64,000 nt of DNA, taken from contig OX235273.1 in NCBI GenBank assembly GCA_944472155.2, positions 106,600,582 to 106,664,581 of the forward strand. Reading direction: 5' to 3'. Position 1 is the first letter of the stretch; every line of letters begins with the position of its first letter. The translations under genes and the position numbers were made by a program. Origin of the DNA: Trichobilharzia szidati. Taxonomy: Eukaryota; Platyhelminthes; Trematoda; Strigeidida; Schistosomatidae. Below are positions 31,661 to 42,559 of the stretch, in pieces. The notes under the pieces are model-generated. The model made no database searches. It worked only from the letters and a program-made list of their open reading frames with translations, and was not told the origin of the DNA.

Positions 31661-32197
31661 ATTCATGCAAATTGAAGCTTGAAAATTCAGTTTTCTTTCC
31701 AGACAAATGAAGATTTTCATATTTTGGTTTCATTTTTTTAGGCTAATTCAACTGTTGACAGTCTCTATATGTAAAAAGAGCGGGGAAACATTGAAAATAC
31801 CAAATGATAACCATTATATCTATATTACTTATTACAAAAAGTTTTTTATTTGATTCATTGATCTGAAACAATTTTGAACCACTGGGTAACGCAAATTTCA
31901 GTCCTTAACTCTGCTTTGAACTTTCTCCATTCATTTATGTATTCATAGATCTGAGCATTCACTAAGTCCAAATTTAACCAGACTTCAGCCAACTGCAGCT
32001 CGTTTTCAAAGAAAGCGAGTAAACCATTTGGCAGGAGATTAGCCTTATTTCAGATTATGCAACATTTGGTCACATGGTATCCTGTTAGTCGTTATTTTGC
32101 TCAAAAATCCTGTACGAAGAATAAATCTGACGCATTTTGTAGCTCATTTGGATGACACTGGTGTAGTTATGTCCTAATAAAGCGCAGCTACACCGAA

Positions 32198-32435
32198 CGT
32201 CTGTGGTATAGCGGTTAGGATGCTGGCCGATCATGCACATGGTTCGGGGTTCGATCCCCGGCCGACGCACTCCTTTACCTCGCTAAACCAGAAATAATGC
32301 CGATAAAGAGGAAAGGTTTGGCATGAGGCTAGCAACCCCATCCTGTAAAATAAACACTGCTTCAGAAAATTCAACCCACTAGCTTGAAACCCTATGTTCC
32401 TCTAGGAATTAAAGGAAATAATAATAATGCGAATA
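32198..32435 (+). mobile_element. SINE-B, sense
   Basis: tRNA-Gly-like head with A-box TGGTATAGCGG and perfect B-box GGTTCGATCCC, then GGCCGACGCACTCCTTTACC, body, and RTE-like tail GAAACCCTATGTTCCTCTAGG with an AATAATAATAATG end. The tail sequence is especially close to the RTE 3' ends at 4.86, 11.7 and 33.3 kb. Confidence 0.85.
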
Positions 32436-32439
32436 TTGT

Positions 32440-32610
32440 CCACCAAGAGATAGAACCCAGTACCTTCAGGTCATAGGTTGAGTTCGTTGATCATTGAGTC
32501 ACTGAGATGGAACCCAACGGCCCACTACCCCGTTTATTTCACTGGTTCTTCAACTGAGATCACTTCGTAATCAAGTTTGAAATGAATTAAACCTTTGCAA
32601 ACCAACACTT
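32440..32610. mobile_element. SINE-A fragment, inverted order
   Basis: Antisense tRNA-like piece (GATAGAACCCAGTACCTTCAGG, GATCATTGAGTCACTGAG) joined to a sense tail (CACTGGTTCTTCAACTGAGATC, then GCAAACCAACACTTTAAAT). Confidence 0.45.
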
Positions 32611-32639
32611 TAAATTTATTCTAGTGCCCATTATTGACG

Positions 32640-32935
32640 GAATTGTTGGAAGTTCACCAAAATTCGACCTCAGGACGTTGTATTTCACGAACTGACAGAA
32701 GTTAAAAATGATGGACCACTGAACTCCATCTTACTGACTGCACATACAATGACCTCGTTCTGCAAACTGAAGGTTCGTGATTCGATCTCTGGTGCGTGCT
32801 ACTGAAGAGTCCCGAGACAGGAAGAAGCCGAAGTCCATTTCTCCCAAGTTTCCAATAATTATCTAAATGAGGTTGATTTATAATCAAACTTCACATCAGC
32901 CATATCTCTGCAAAGCAATACCTTGAAAATTCTTC
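32640..32935 (+). mobile_element. SINE-A, sense, degenerate
   Basis: Body (ACGAACTGACAGAAGTTAAA), T arm with GGTTCGTGATTCGATCTC, then a hammerhead region with an intact CTGAAGA core and GTCC but a broken GAAA side (ACAGGAAGAAGCCGAAGTCC), then the tail. Confidence 0.55.
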
Positions 32936-32939
32936 ACTA

Positions 32940-33255
32940 CTTGTGAATATATTCTCCAGAAGATAGCTAATATTATTATTATTATTACTGCATTCATTCT
33001 TCTCTATACACCTGAATAAAAAGTCGTAAAAATTTACTTAGAGACGAAATTACAGTTTGTAGAATTAAGACTCTTTCACAAAATACTTGAGGAACATTTA
33101 AAACTCCTAGATGCTTTTATTCCATTTTTATTAATTCCAAAGTACTTAGACAAAGTTTTTTAAGTAGACACTAGAATAGTTGGATTTTATTCTAAAAAAT
33201 TTGGGTGATTTGAAGAAAACGTAAGCCTTCATCAATAAATGCAATACCACAAACC
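32940..33255. other. No recognisable feature
   Basis: AT-rich with an ATTATTATTATTATT run at about 32971-32985. Confidence 0.3.
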
Positions 33256-33279
33256 ACTACTGAATTTGTAAGCCGATTA

Positions 33280-34113
33280 ATATTATTATTGTTTCCTTTA
33301 ATTCCTAGAGGAACATAGGGCTCCAGCCGTGCGTCTTCATTGCGTTCGGTTCTCTACTAGAGTCTTCACCTGGCTCCAAGTCTGCCCACACGTTTTCATC
33401 TCCTCTTCACATGACCTCCTCAATGATGTCACCCTTGCACTGACGACCAACTCGCCGCTTCCCTTTCGGGTTCCACTCGAGCAAGGGCTTGTCTAGTGAT
33501 GTCACTTGATGGTTTCCTCAGAGTATGGCCAATCCATCTCCATTTCTTCCTGCTTATTTGTTTCCCAATCGGTTCCTAGTTGATTCGCTCCCAGAGATCT
33601 CTATTGCTGGTCTTTTCCGGCCATGTGATCTTGAGTATTGAGTGAAGACAACTGTTAATGAAGCTCTGTAGTTTGTTTGAGATGCTCTTCATGACGCCCT
33701 GGCCAAGTCTCTGATCCGTATAGTAGCACTGACTTCACATTGGAGTTGAAAATCCGGATCTTATTTTCATTCTCATGCTGAGTTCTTTTGACCTCCACAC
33801 AGACTTGAGAGTAGTGAAAGTTTGTCTTGCTTTTCCGATTCTTGCTTTGATATCCTCGTCAGTTCCGCCTGTAGTTGAAACGATGCTTCCCAAGTACGTA
33901 AAATAGGTTGTTTCTTTCAGGTTCCTTCCATTTATGCTGATTGTTGTCTGTTGTTGTTGTTGCTGTCGGTTGTGTTGTCCAGGAATCTTCATCACCTCTG
34001 TTTTCTCTATGTTCACCTGAAGTCCAATCTTCTCTGGATGCTTCTTCTGCCAACTTGTTGCTTTTCGCTTGCATATCTTCCAGTTTGTGGGAAATCAGAC
34101 ATATATCATCGGC
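33280..34113 (-). mobile_element. RTE-clade retrotransposon, 5'-truncated
   Basis: Minus strand begins at the catalytic site (ADDICLISHKLEDMQ, 34070-34113) and runs through VNIEKTEVMKIPGQ, a glutamine run (about 33945-33970), ISINGRNLKETTYFTYLGSI, VSTTGGTDEDIKARIGKARQ and LKSVWRSKEL to the C-terminus. The 3' end CTGGAGCCCTATGTTCC and an AATAATAATA tail lie at 33280-33325. CCACTACTGAATTTGTAAG on the left and CCACTATGGAATTTGTCAG on the right are probably an aged target duplication. Confidence 0.8.
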
Positions 34114-34194
34114 ATACCACTATGGAATTTGTCAGGCGGTAAACAGCAATTTATAGTAATTTAAAGAATTTTCAGATGTTAATCCGCATGGATT

Positions 34195-34545
34195 CGATTT
34201 GTTTCAAGCTTGATTATGGATGGATATCGCTTAGAGAACCATTCAAAAATTAAGAGTACTAAACAGTTGTCCCGTCCTACTTCGGGAGTCTTCAGCAGTA
34301 TGCACACCGACCCTACTAAGGTTCTATCCTATTAGGTTCAGGTTACGAGGTGGTAAAATTGCCTAGTGGTGAGACAAAAAGTTGATAATCGGTAGGAGTT
34401 AGAATTTGTGGGCAATCCCTTTCCGTGCCAGTGGTTGAACGGCCAACTAGTCGGTTTCATAAGCTCGAGATCGCAGGTTCAATTGCCGGTAGGGTCATGG
34501 ATGCGTATTGATGAGAAGTCCTAAATTAGGAGTTAGAATATGGTG
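34195..34545 (+). mobile_element. SINE-A composite, inverted head, 3'-truncated
   Basis: Antisense tail and hammerhead (34200-34310: GAGAACCATTCAAAAATTAAG, CAGTTGTCCCGTCC, GGGAGTCTTCAGCAG) then sense body with A-box-like TGGTTGAACGG, B-box-like GGTTCAATTGCC, and the beginning of a hammerhead (TGATGAGAAGTCC..AAATTAGGA), where it stops. Confidence 0.6.
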
Positions 34546-34734
34546 GTTAAACTTATTCCTTGTCACGCCAATACTTGTACTATTTCCTAGTCGAAAGCAG
34601 ACAGGAGTTCACCAGACACTCGCATGTACACTCGGCACTCAAATGTCCACAATCCATAATCAGCGCAATAGTCGACTTCATGTAAATGATATATGACTTC
34701 ATTTTGTCCTGCGAAATCCACTGCTTTCAGGTCA

Positions 34735-34905
34735 TTGGTTTGCAGGGATTTAATTGGTTACTGGATTTCAACATGAGCTGACGCTAGTTAGATAACGATT
34801 GGAAAGTCTGGGAGCATTGGACAGGTGCTTCGTCCTGGTTGGTGACCATTCATCCGTATGCACTCACCGAGGTTCGAACACAGGGCATATACATGAGAAA
34901 CCTGT
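34735..34905 (-). mobile_element. SINE-A1 fragment, antisense
   Basis: GCAGGGATTTAATTGGTTAC, TTTCAACATGAGCTGACG, a GTGCTTCGTCCTGGTTGGTG hammerhead antisense, and the T arm GAGGTTCGAACACAG. Confidence 0.6.
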
Positions 34906-34909
34906 GACT

Positions 34910-35265
34910 GATCTCAGCTAATCATGGTAATAATGATTCAGATAATTATGTAACTGTGTGTTCTTATTTCTAGTTATAACAAAATGGTAAGACAGACAGA
35001 CAGACCAAGTGTTAGACTCTAAATTTACTTTAGGGAATTGACTGAGTATTGTTCTGCTAAGTGCTGTGACGAGAAATTCTAGTGCCTTCTTCATCCTAAA
35101 TGGGATTTATAACTGAAGAAATTGGAATGAGAGCTTTTGATCTTTGAGACAGTTTCAAGAAACTGTTCCTCTTAAGTTCTTCTCGTGTACAAGCCCAAAA
35201 GGTCTTTGGAGATTTTAATTCCTAACCTCTTCGGCATCTAATATTCATTTTTGAATTCCAGATGT
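34910..35265. other. No recognisable feature
   Basis: Nothing assignable. Confidence 0.3.
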
Positions 35266-35269
35266 TTAA

Positions 35270-35765
35270 CAAGGTTCACTACATTCCGAAAGTGGAACAA
35301 GATCCGGAATTTTAGCATTCATTGTTAAGTCAGTCAGCGCTTCTCAACGGCCTAAAAATCAACCCACGATTCCCTGAAAGACTTGCTAACAATTTGTTGA
35401 TGACTTTCATCGACATCCGTTGTCTCCACCTGGATTCTGAAGATCAGATGACCGGCCAAAAAGGGATAAGCAGTGAACAGGCCAACAATTTATTTCTTAA
35501 CCAGGTTGTGGATGGGAATAGCGATGGATTAGACCATTGATTAGCATCATGCAGCAGTGTATCGAATGGAACCCTAACAGGAAGTGATGAGTTGGGCAAT
35601 CGAGGATGACACAGAAGAGATCTTAAGAAGAGAATGTTCGAGCCTTTGCGTAGTCCTGTACCCAGCTGTTAGGGATGTCAGATAACCAACTGGAATAGAG
35701 GTGTATCACTAAGGCCTTATATTCCACTTAGGATGCAAAGCATGGGTAATGATAATAATATTTTG
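35270..35765 (+). mobile_element. RTE-clade 3' part, degenerate
   Basis: Order of motifs GATTCTGAAGATCAGATGACC, GCAGTGAACAGGCCAACAA, GTTGTGGATGGGAATAGCGA, GAATGGAACCCTAACAGGAAG and the end AAGGCCTTATATTCCACTTA with GATAATAATAA matches RTE C-terminal DNA. No frame is intact. Confidence 0.6.
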
Positions 35766-35769
35766 AGCA

Positions 35770-35995
35770 TAATGTTAGAATAAGCGCCAACCACGCATAA
35801 GGTACGGGGTTTGATCCCCGGCCAAAGCACTCCTTTACCTCACTAAGCCTGTAATAAGACTGGTAAAGAGGGAAGGCTGGGCATGGGGCTAGCAAACCCA
35901 TCCCGTAAAAATAAACACCACTGCTACCGAAACTTCAAGTCTCTAGCTTGAAGCCCTATGTTCCACTGGGAATGTGAAGGAACAAAAGAAATTCT
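35770..35995 (+). mobile_element. SINE-B, 5'-truncated
   Basis: It starts inside the anticodon arm (GCCAACCACGCATAAGGTAC), then GGTTTGATCCCCGGCC, the CACTAAGCCTGTAATAAGAC body, and the GAAGCCCTATGTTCCACTGG tail. It lies directly after an RTE copy with the same 3' motif. Confidence 0.75.
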
Positions 35996-35999
35996 CCTA

Positions 36000-36415
36000 A
36001 ACTCATTTCAGCCAGTACCACACAGTTTGCTGTACGACCATGCCCTTCTTGATGAAAACCTCCAATGATTTCCTATCAGGAAATTTCAATAATGGTTAGA
36101 AACGATCAGCCCGACGATATCATGGCATATGATTCTTCTAAACCCCCCAAAGTAGTGATGCAATTTATACGATAGTATTACTTCTTTTTCAACACTAATA
36201 GAACGGATTAGAAATTACCTTAATGATGTAAAGAAGAGAAGTGGTAGCGTAACTATAATTTACCTATGTGTAAGTAATGCCATACACTCACTGTCTGACC
36301 ACATACACAAAACAAAATAATAGGTCAAAGAAGTCTCAATCTACAGCACTGTATGCTGTTCCACGCAACTGGAGAATAAGAGAGGATAAAGTATTAGTTG
36401 TAAAATATCACATTT
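36000..36415. other. No recognisable feature
   Basis: Unassigned; may be eroded PLE sequence preceding the arm at 36420. Confidence 0.3.
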
Positions 36416-36419
36416 AATA

Positions 36420-36720
36420 AGGTGTAGTAAGAGATTGATAACAAAGACTTGATTCATCGAATCAACTGAGAATACGTGCAATAAATATTGATTTAACACC
36501 TTTCCTGAACATCTAGGAAATGCTTCTAGTTTGATGACAAATGAAAAATAAGAAGGATGACTGAAAAACTGAGTTTCAAAGTTGTGCAGCTATATTTAGT
36601 TTGATGGTGAACAATAAATTGTGTTTTAAATGTTATCTTGTAAAGCTGTTTCACTATGTGTTTGATACATCCAGTCAACAAGTTTATTTACAGTGACATA
36701 GTAACACAGTGTCCAAAATT
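36420..36720 (+). mobile_element. PLE foldback-family 3' arm
   Basis: GAGATTGATAACAAAGACTTG, TCATCGAATCAACTGAGAATA, TGATTTAACACCTTTCC, AACTGAGTTTCAAAGTTGTG and TGTTTCACTATGTGTTTGATA correspond in order to the right arm of the 283-1400 element. Only one arm is present. Confidence 0.6.
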
Positions 36721-36739
36721 TCTATATATACCTTAATGA

Positions 36740-36920
36740 CTGTTGCCTCACAGCAATTATAACTCTTAATCCTTTGAGATCAGACTGAAACATAGGATTT
36801 CAGCAGTACATCTGCACATTGGCCTGTTCTCAGCAGTATTTTATTTAGCTGACTTCAACACTATCCACAAGCTTCCATTTCATCTTCACATGGTTTCCTC
36901 CGTGTAACTCTTACACACTC
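36740..36920 (-). mobile_element. RTE-clade 3' end, split by SINE-A1
   Basis: The minus 3' end of an RTE copy; the homologous sequence resumes at 37421 with the SINE-A1 composite in between. TCTTACACACTC at 36909-36920 is the left duplication. Confidence 0.6.
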
Positions 36921-37420
36921 TCAAGTATCGGTTTTGTAGGGATTTTTTGTTTGATTGGTTGGCTGATGTCAGCTCATAAAAAATCCCCCATCCACTCAAA
37001 GCGAAAACAAATTCCTACAAAACCAATACTTGAAAATTGACTTGATGCTCACTAGCAACTGGACTTATTCAGACAGTTAACCAGGGGTTCTAGTGGGAAG
37101 CCGTAACCAGTGAGGTACAGAAGGCTGAGGGTGAGGCAGTAACTCATCGAAGAAGACATTGCGAAGTGGTCGCGCTATGTCATGAATTGTCAGAAGTTAG
37201 AATTCATGAACTGGCCATTGAGTTGGGTGTCCCATCGGCTTAATGGTCTACGAACTTGCTCGCCTTGTAACCAGAAAATCGTGGGTTCGGACCGTGGCGG
37301 TGGGTGCTTACTGCTGAAGAGTCTCAAACTAGGACAGAGGAAACAGCTGTCCAATACTTCCAGCAGGTTTTCCAATGGTTCTCCAACTGATTTCAGTTCA
37401 TGACGAGAACCTGCAACCAA
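36921..37420 (+). mobile_element. SINE-A1 composite inserted in RTE, target duplication
   Basis: It opens with an antisense tail (TCAAGTATCGGTTTTGTAGG, 36921-36978), then a sense tail (36979-37040) that folds back on it, then the body, A-box TGGCTTAATGG-like, T arm, hammerhead and tail to 37420. TCTTACACACTC (36909-36920) and TCTTACACATTC (37421-37432) match at 11 of 12 positions. The hammerhead has the CTGAAGA core but 4-5 extra bases (AGAG) between stem II and GAAA. The tail is present both before the body and after the hammerhead. Confidence 0.85.
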
Positions 37421-37835
37421 TCTTACACATTCAACTTGTCGTTACCCATTCGGTTTCCACTCGACAGACTGGTGTCTGGTGTATTTCAGCGGTGTAGTCA
37501 GAGCTTATCCAATCCATCCGCATGTATTTTCGACAATATGTTGCCGGGTAGTTCACTGTACCACTGGATTTTGCTCATCGCTTAACATGTCAGTATCGAC
37601 TGAAGGCAACTGTCAATGAGAGCCTTCAGTAGCCTGTCAAAAATGCATTTGGTGACGTACGTGCCAAGTCATGTGAACCGTGCAGAAGCACTAATTTAAC
37701 AACGGTGTTGGAGATCCGGATTTTGTTTCCTGAATTCCGGTAATTCTTGCTTTGTCGATCCTACCTTTGATATTCTTATCTATCCTGCCTGTAGTTGAAA
37801 CGATGTTGCCCAAATAAGTTGAAAAGGCAATATAA
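37421..37835 (-). mobile_element. RTE-clade fragment (continuation)
   Basis: CTTGTCGTTACCCATTCGG, GTGACGTACGTGCCAAGTC, TTGGAGATCCGGATTTTG and CCTGTAGTTGAAACGATG follow the order of minus-strand RTE DNA up to the STTGGTDE block. It stops where a PLE begins. Confidence 0.65.
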
Positions 37836-37859
37836 ACTATAACATATTCTTCATTATCA

Positions 37860-38670
37860 TTTAAAATAGCAAATGTTAATGTTGAACTGACAAGAAGAGC
37901 CAGCGGAACTTTAAGGAAACCTACATAGAATGGCCAACTGACAAGCTTCTACAGCTGGGTATCAATAAGTCGAAAAAGAAACCTTATTTAATCTCTTATC
38001 ACTTGCGTCCGACGCATCTGCAGCTCTGGCACTCTGGAAAAAGAACTACACTCCCTGAAAGAAATCTTCATACAAAACGGATATCTTGGAAGATTCATAG
38101 ACAAAAACATCAAACAGAAAATCCAAAAGCAACAGACGCCATCCATGCCAAAATAGATACTTTATGTGAATCTCAACTTCAAAGGCAACCTAATCAGTGA
38201 TGTCCTCACGAGGTGAATTTTCACTTTTTTAAGAAGAACTCTCTTCGCTGCAACACTGTGAGTAGCTTTCTCCAGTCGCCGGGTGATCTGTAGAAGACTA
38301 AAGGATAAGATCTCACACCTTACCACTTCTATGTGTATAAGTCAGTTCACCTGTTGCTATGGAGCCATACACATTGGTCGTTCGACACGCATCCTATCAA
38401 AAAGGGTCAAAGAACACTATCCAGAGTGGTTGCAGAAAGGAATTAGTGTCCGTATAAGGAATGAAATAATCAAATATCGCGTCAACAGTGGTCATTCTAT
38501 CTCAACAAACGCCTCCTTCAAGGCAATCTACAAAGTGAAGAATAACCTAACAAAGACAATACGTTTCCGTCTTCTTTCCATTGCAGAAGCCGTAGCCATT
38601 CAGTTAGAAGAACTAGAACTATGCATACATAAGAAAATTATTGATCCACTTCTACCTTAAGAGTAACAAC
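37860..38670 (+). pseudogene. PLE RT C-terminus and GIY-YIG endonuclease
   Basis: The first part reads VNVELTRRASGTLRKPT and NGQLTSFYSWVSISRKRNLI (RT C-terminal block), then after frameshifts a 125-codon frame (38283-38660) reads KDKISHLTTSMCISQFTCCYGAIHIGRSTRILSKRVKEHYPEWL. The GIY-YIG motif is IHIG rather than YIG, and one of the two cysteines in C-x-C is kept. The C-terminus SIAEAVAIQLEELELCIHKK ends at a TAA at 38658. Downstream about 430 bp has no frame and is the likely 3' region. Confidence 0.8.
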
Positions 38671-39095
38671 TCTGCTGATTTTACTTAACTTCTGCTTGTT
38701 TCCTTGTTTTTTCTAACTACTTAAAACTCTTGTATTCCTTTAAAACTCTCACAAAACTCCGTATTTTATTTTGTTTCCATGCACACCCTGAGCATAACGC
38801 TTTCATCAAATGACTCATGTTATTACGTAGCCCTTCTTTAACAATCGCTTGTGACAACTCATCACTTTTGTTACTACCTTCTGAACTGCTTTCGTATTAC
38901 GTAACTCCACTAAAAAAATAACTCATTAATTTTCACTCCCTTAGTTACAACAACCCTAACAAATTGGATCTTCGCTTTACAGATTTAATGTACTATCACA
39001 GAGTGACCATGTATATATTTGTGATTGTACAGTTGTGAAAATTAATTTGCCGAAAACAAACTCTTCGCTGAACTGCTGCTCTTCTCTCTATAAAC
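38671..39095 (+). repeat. Probable PLE 3' region
   Basis: Non-coding; the part 38995-39095 recurs antisense at 1905-2030. I see no hammerhead core in it. Confidence 0.4.
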
Positions 39096-39149
39096 GCAAA
39101 AATTGATTAATTCTCAATTTTGCAGATCGCGATTCGACGGAAGCTGGTA

Positions 39150-39291
39150 ACAGTATGGAATTTTCAGCATGTGATATCACTAGCCCAAATTTTGCAGGCC
39201 AACCATTGATATCGGGTGTGCGTCGGCAGGAGATCGAATCATGGACCATGTGCATGGTCGCCGAGAGTCCAAACCGCTATGCCACCGACGC
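39150..39291 (-). mobile_element. SINE-C, tail-truncated
   Basis: Minus strand: head GCGTCGGTGGCATAGCGG begins at 39291, mutated T arm (CATGATTCGATCTCC), then ACACCCGATATCAATGG and TGAAAATTCCATACTG. The A-rich end is missing. Confidence 0.75.
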
Positions 39292-39294
39292 ATT

Positions 39295-40175
39295 CAATGT
39301 TAGTGTCTCTGACTGAAGCACAAGAGGTGGCATTGGCTCCTTTTGAGGTTGTTGCTGTTTAAGTGCCACAGACTACCAAAACGTAGATGTAAAGCTTCGC
39401 ATTGATTTCCTTTGACCACCTAACATCACAGTTAGATTTCAGGGTTAGAGAAATTGGAAAAACAGGTATTTTTCCCGTTGAAAAAGAAATTGAAGCATTT
39501 TATATGAATTAGCAACAGTTTTGATGGATTTTCACGCATCGAATAATTCACACGAGTATCAAACATGTTTGAGGATGCAGGACTAATCTTCAAATCCTTA
39601 TACTGGTATTGAACCTTTATACTTTAGAATACTATTCTCACTTCTTAATCGACAGAGATTAAAACTAGGCCAAGTGGTTAAAACAACACTTTAAAAAATC
39701 TATTCAAAAGCAGCTATGTCTCTAATTTCTTTTTTATGTCTTAAGAAGTTTAACATTTCCACAAGTGAATAAAATACCTTCATATAAACCACTTCAAATG
39801 TTGTTTTTTTTTGAATATAATTTCTTCTAATCTTGCAGTGTAAACAGTATGAGACGCCTGAGTAGATTAGTATAGCGTATTATATTATATTATATATATA
39901 TACATCTTATGAGTAAATTTCATGTTGGAATTAAAAGTATACTTGTAAATTTGAAGTAGATTGGCTCAAGAAAAGCAACAATACAAAAATGAGAAAACTT
40001 GTAGTATAATGAATGAGTAACTGAAAGTTCATGCTAGTAATTTTTTTCAGTTACCTAACCTCTTTCCTACTCCCCATTGGTGTAGAAGATTTTTGGTTTA
40101 GGTGGATGATTTTCAGTTTTGTTGTAATTGTAACGGAATAAATGCTTAGGAAATCCCTCCTGAATAAGGTTGAAT
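39295..40175. other. No recognisable feature
   Basis: AT-rich; a TATTATATTATATATATATA run is at about 39885-39905. Confidence 0.35.
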
Positions 40176-40179
40176 ATTC

Positions 40180-41228
40180 ACCAACCTTATTCAATAGCTG
40201 TACGACAACAGCCCATGTCAAGTGATCCACAACGGAAAACTCAGTGAGGCGTTTGGAGTAAACACAGGAGTCAGACAAGGGTGCTTATTATCACCAATGA
40301 TATTCCTAATTATGGTGGACTGGATTATGCGTCAGACAGTGGGAAACGAGAAGACAGGGATATCCTGGACCGACGTGAAGAACCTAGAAGACCTGGATTT
40401 CGCGCGTGGATGATTTGTGTTTGATGTCACACAAAATGGAACACTTACAAGCGAAAATCGACAAACTGGTCGAAGAGGCTGGCAGCAAAGACAGGACTCC
40501 AGGTGAACATAGACAAGATGGAGGTTATGAAAATAACCAACCAACAACAACAACAGCAGCAACATCCACCGCCAATCACCACCAACCGAAGGCATATGAA
40601 AGAAGTTACTTCATTCAATTATCTAGGGAGCTTTGTCTCAACTAGAGGCGGAACGGACGAGGATGTCAAATCGAGAATCGAGAAGGCGAGAAACACATTG
40701 ATCAGCCTAAAACCAATCTGGAAATCTTCGTCACTCAGCATCAACAACAAATCCTAATTTTCAATACAAACGTCAAGTCAGTTTTGCTATACGGATCAGA
40801 AACTTGGCAGGTCACAAAGAATATTTCCAACAGCTGTTGCAGACCTTTATCAACAGCTGTTTTTGCTCTATACTGAAGATCAGATGGCCGGGAGAAATCA
40901 CCAACAAGAAACTATGGGAACAAAAAAAACCAGAACCAATCGCCCAACAAATATGCAGGAGAAAGTGGAGATGGATCGGACACTCGCTGAGGAGGCCGTT
41001 GGGTGACATCGCGCGTCAGGTCAGTGCTCGAGTGGAAACCGAAAGGGAAGCGGCGAGTGGGACGTCAGTGCAAGGGTGACATGGAGGAGATCGTGTGAAG
41101 AGGAGTTGAAACAGTATGGACTAACATGGATGCAGTTAAAAAGTACAGCAGAAGACAGAAACAAGTGGAGACGTGCAGTTGAAGCCCTATATTCCACTAG
41201 GAATCCAAGGGAACAATAATACAATAAT
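40180..41228 (+). mobile_element. RTE-clade retrotransposon, longest readable copy
   Basis: Plus strand: VIHNGKLSEAFGVNTGVRQG, CLLSPMIFLIMVDWIMRQTV, GNEKTGISWTDVKNLEDLDF, then the catalytic site reads ARGWMICV through an inserted GCGTG-type change, so the DD pair is out of frame. VNIDKMEVMKITNQ with a glutamine run, YLGSFVSTRGGTDEDVKS, LKPIWKSSSLSINN, then frameshifts, MQEKVEMDRTLAEEA (RW-x-WIGHTLRRP in another frame) and VTWRRSCEEELKQYG lead to the 3' end GAAGCCCTATATTCCACTAG with AATAATACAATAATAA. The N-terminal endonuclease is absent. Confidence 0.85.
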
Positions 41229-41234
41229 AAAATC

Positions 41235-41910
41235 CCTTCTGAAAGATCCAGTTACACTTCTCATACTTATTTGGGTTTTTCAACTAACTTTTTAACACTT
41301 CAACTGAACTCTGATCAAGATTTGACAGAATGGTTGCAAAAGAATCTGGCGCCGAGTGAGAAGTAGACATTTGTTAAAATTGTATTTGTAAAATCTCAGG
41401 CGAAAATGAAATTCGTAATTACAACTTTTCGTTCGGTAAACTGGCCCGATTTTCTTCAGGTAAATTTATCGAAATTAACATAACAGGGGTTTACATATAA
41501 ATAAAAAAGACATCTCTTGTTTTTAAAAACTTTGTCTAATTATATAAGTCATGACACACTCATCAAAATATAATAAACAATATTGTATGAGCTGTGATCA
41601 AAATTTTACCCGAGACTTAGAAATGTTAGTCTACTTTTGTTGAACACTTTAAACAGAGTTTACTTTTACGTTCGACTAAAAGTTCATGGTTGTAGACAAC
41701 TGAATATGAAAATGTGTATGTGCATAGGCGTATGCAGTTGTCTGTGCAAGTGTGTATGGGTAAACGGTTGTAAAAGACTTGTTAGCCACTCCATAAGAAG
41801 ATAGAAATGATTCGGAATTTACACCAAGTATGATTGATTAGTGATACATATCCACATTTATTTATTAATCAGGATTTGCCATGCATCAGTTAAAATCACA
41901 CCTTCACGTC
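41235..41910. other. No recognisable feature
   Basis: Nothing assignable. Confidence 0.3.
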
Positions 41911-41913
41911 TTT

Positions 41914-41951
41914 ATGTCAGTAAAAAGTTTGAGCATTGTGGAATAGATCTA
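41914..41951 (+). repeat. Left part of the small hairpin repeat
   Basis: GTCAGTAAAAAGTTTGAGC and ATTGTGGAATAGATC match the left part of the insertion at 42118-42246, 200 bp away. Confidence 0.5.
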
Positions 41952-41959
41952 AAAAAGGA

Positions 41960-42360
41960 TTACGCCAAATCACGAATTGGTAGAAGTTAGAATTCATGCT
42001 TTGGCCATTAAATCGGGTCCCAGTGGCTGAATGGTATACGAGCTTGCATTGTAACCGGAAGGTTCAGGGTTCGAACCCCAGTGAGTGCGTACTACCAATG
42101 ATTCCCAAACTAGGATGTAACAATATCAGTAAAAAGTTTGAGCGTTGTGGATTAGATCAATTAAAGTATAATTATATTTCAATAGTTTACACCAATAACA
42201 AAACTTATCATTGTGTGTAAACTATTGAAATATAATTTTACTTTAATAGGATGAAACAGCTGTCCAGTACTCACTAGTACTTTTAATGGTTCTCTTACTG
42301 ATATCAACGCGTGATCAACTTGTAAAAACAAAACTTATCCTTACAAACCAACTATAGGAA
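41960..42360 (+). mobile_element. SINE-A2, sense, with an insertion in its ribozyme
   Basis: Body (CACGAATTGGTAGAAGTTAG), A-box TGGCTGAATGG (perfect), CATTGTAACCGGAAGG, B-box GGTTCGAACCC (perfect). The hammerhead core is damaged (CCAATGA) and is interrupted after stem II by a 129-bp insert; it resumes with GAAACAGCTGTC, the CAGTAC stem and the A2 tail. Confidence 0.8.
42118..42246. mobile_element. 129-bp hairpin insertion (MITE-like)
   Basis: Inverted arms 42160-42192 and 42215-42247 are complementary over 33 bp with few mismatches. TAGGATG occurs immediately before (42111-42117) and at its end (42247-42253), a 7-bp target duplication created within the hammerhead. Pieces of the same repeat are at 4795-4838 and 41914-41951. 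The element type is unknown. Confidence 0.65.
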
Positions 42361-42404
42361 ATCAAGTACAATTACATATCATAATCTATGTAGAATTTTA
42401 TTTA

Positions 42405-42510
42405 TTGTTAATTTACAAAGTGGATGTAATACTGTAGTGAAATGCTGAGAATTCACTTCTGTATCACAAGAACTGTTTTGGAATAAAGGAAATTATTATT
42501 TTTATTAATG
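42405..42510 (+). repeat. R2 repeat with (ATT)n tail, copy 2
   Basis: GATGTAATACTGTAGTGAAATG, CTGTATCACAAGAACTG and TTTTGGAATAAAGG followed by an ATT-rich tail, as at 18195-18305. Confidence 0.55.
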
Positions 42511-42559
42511 GTTTACATGCAATGATAAGTTTTTGTTATTGATAATTTTTCGAGCGAAA

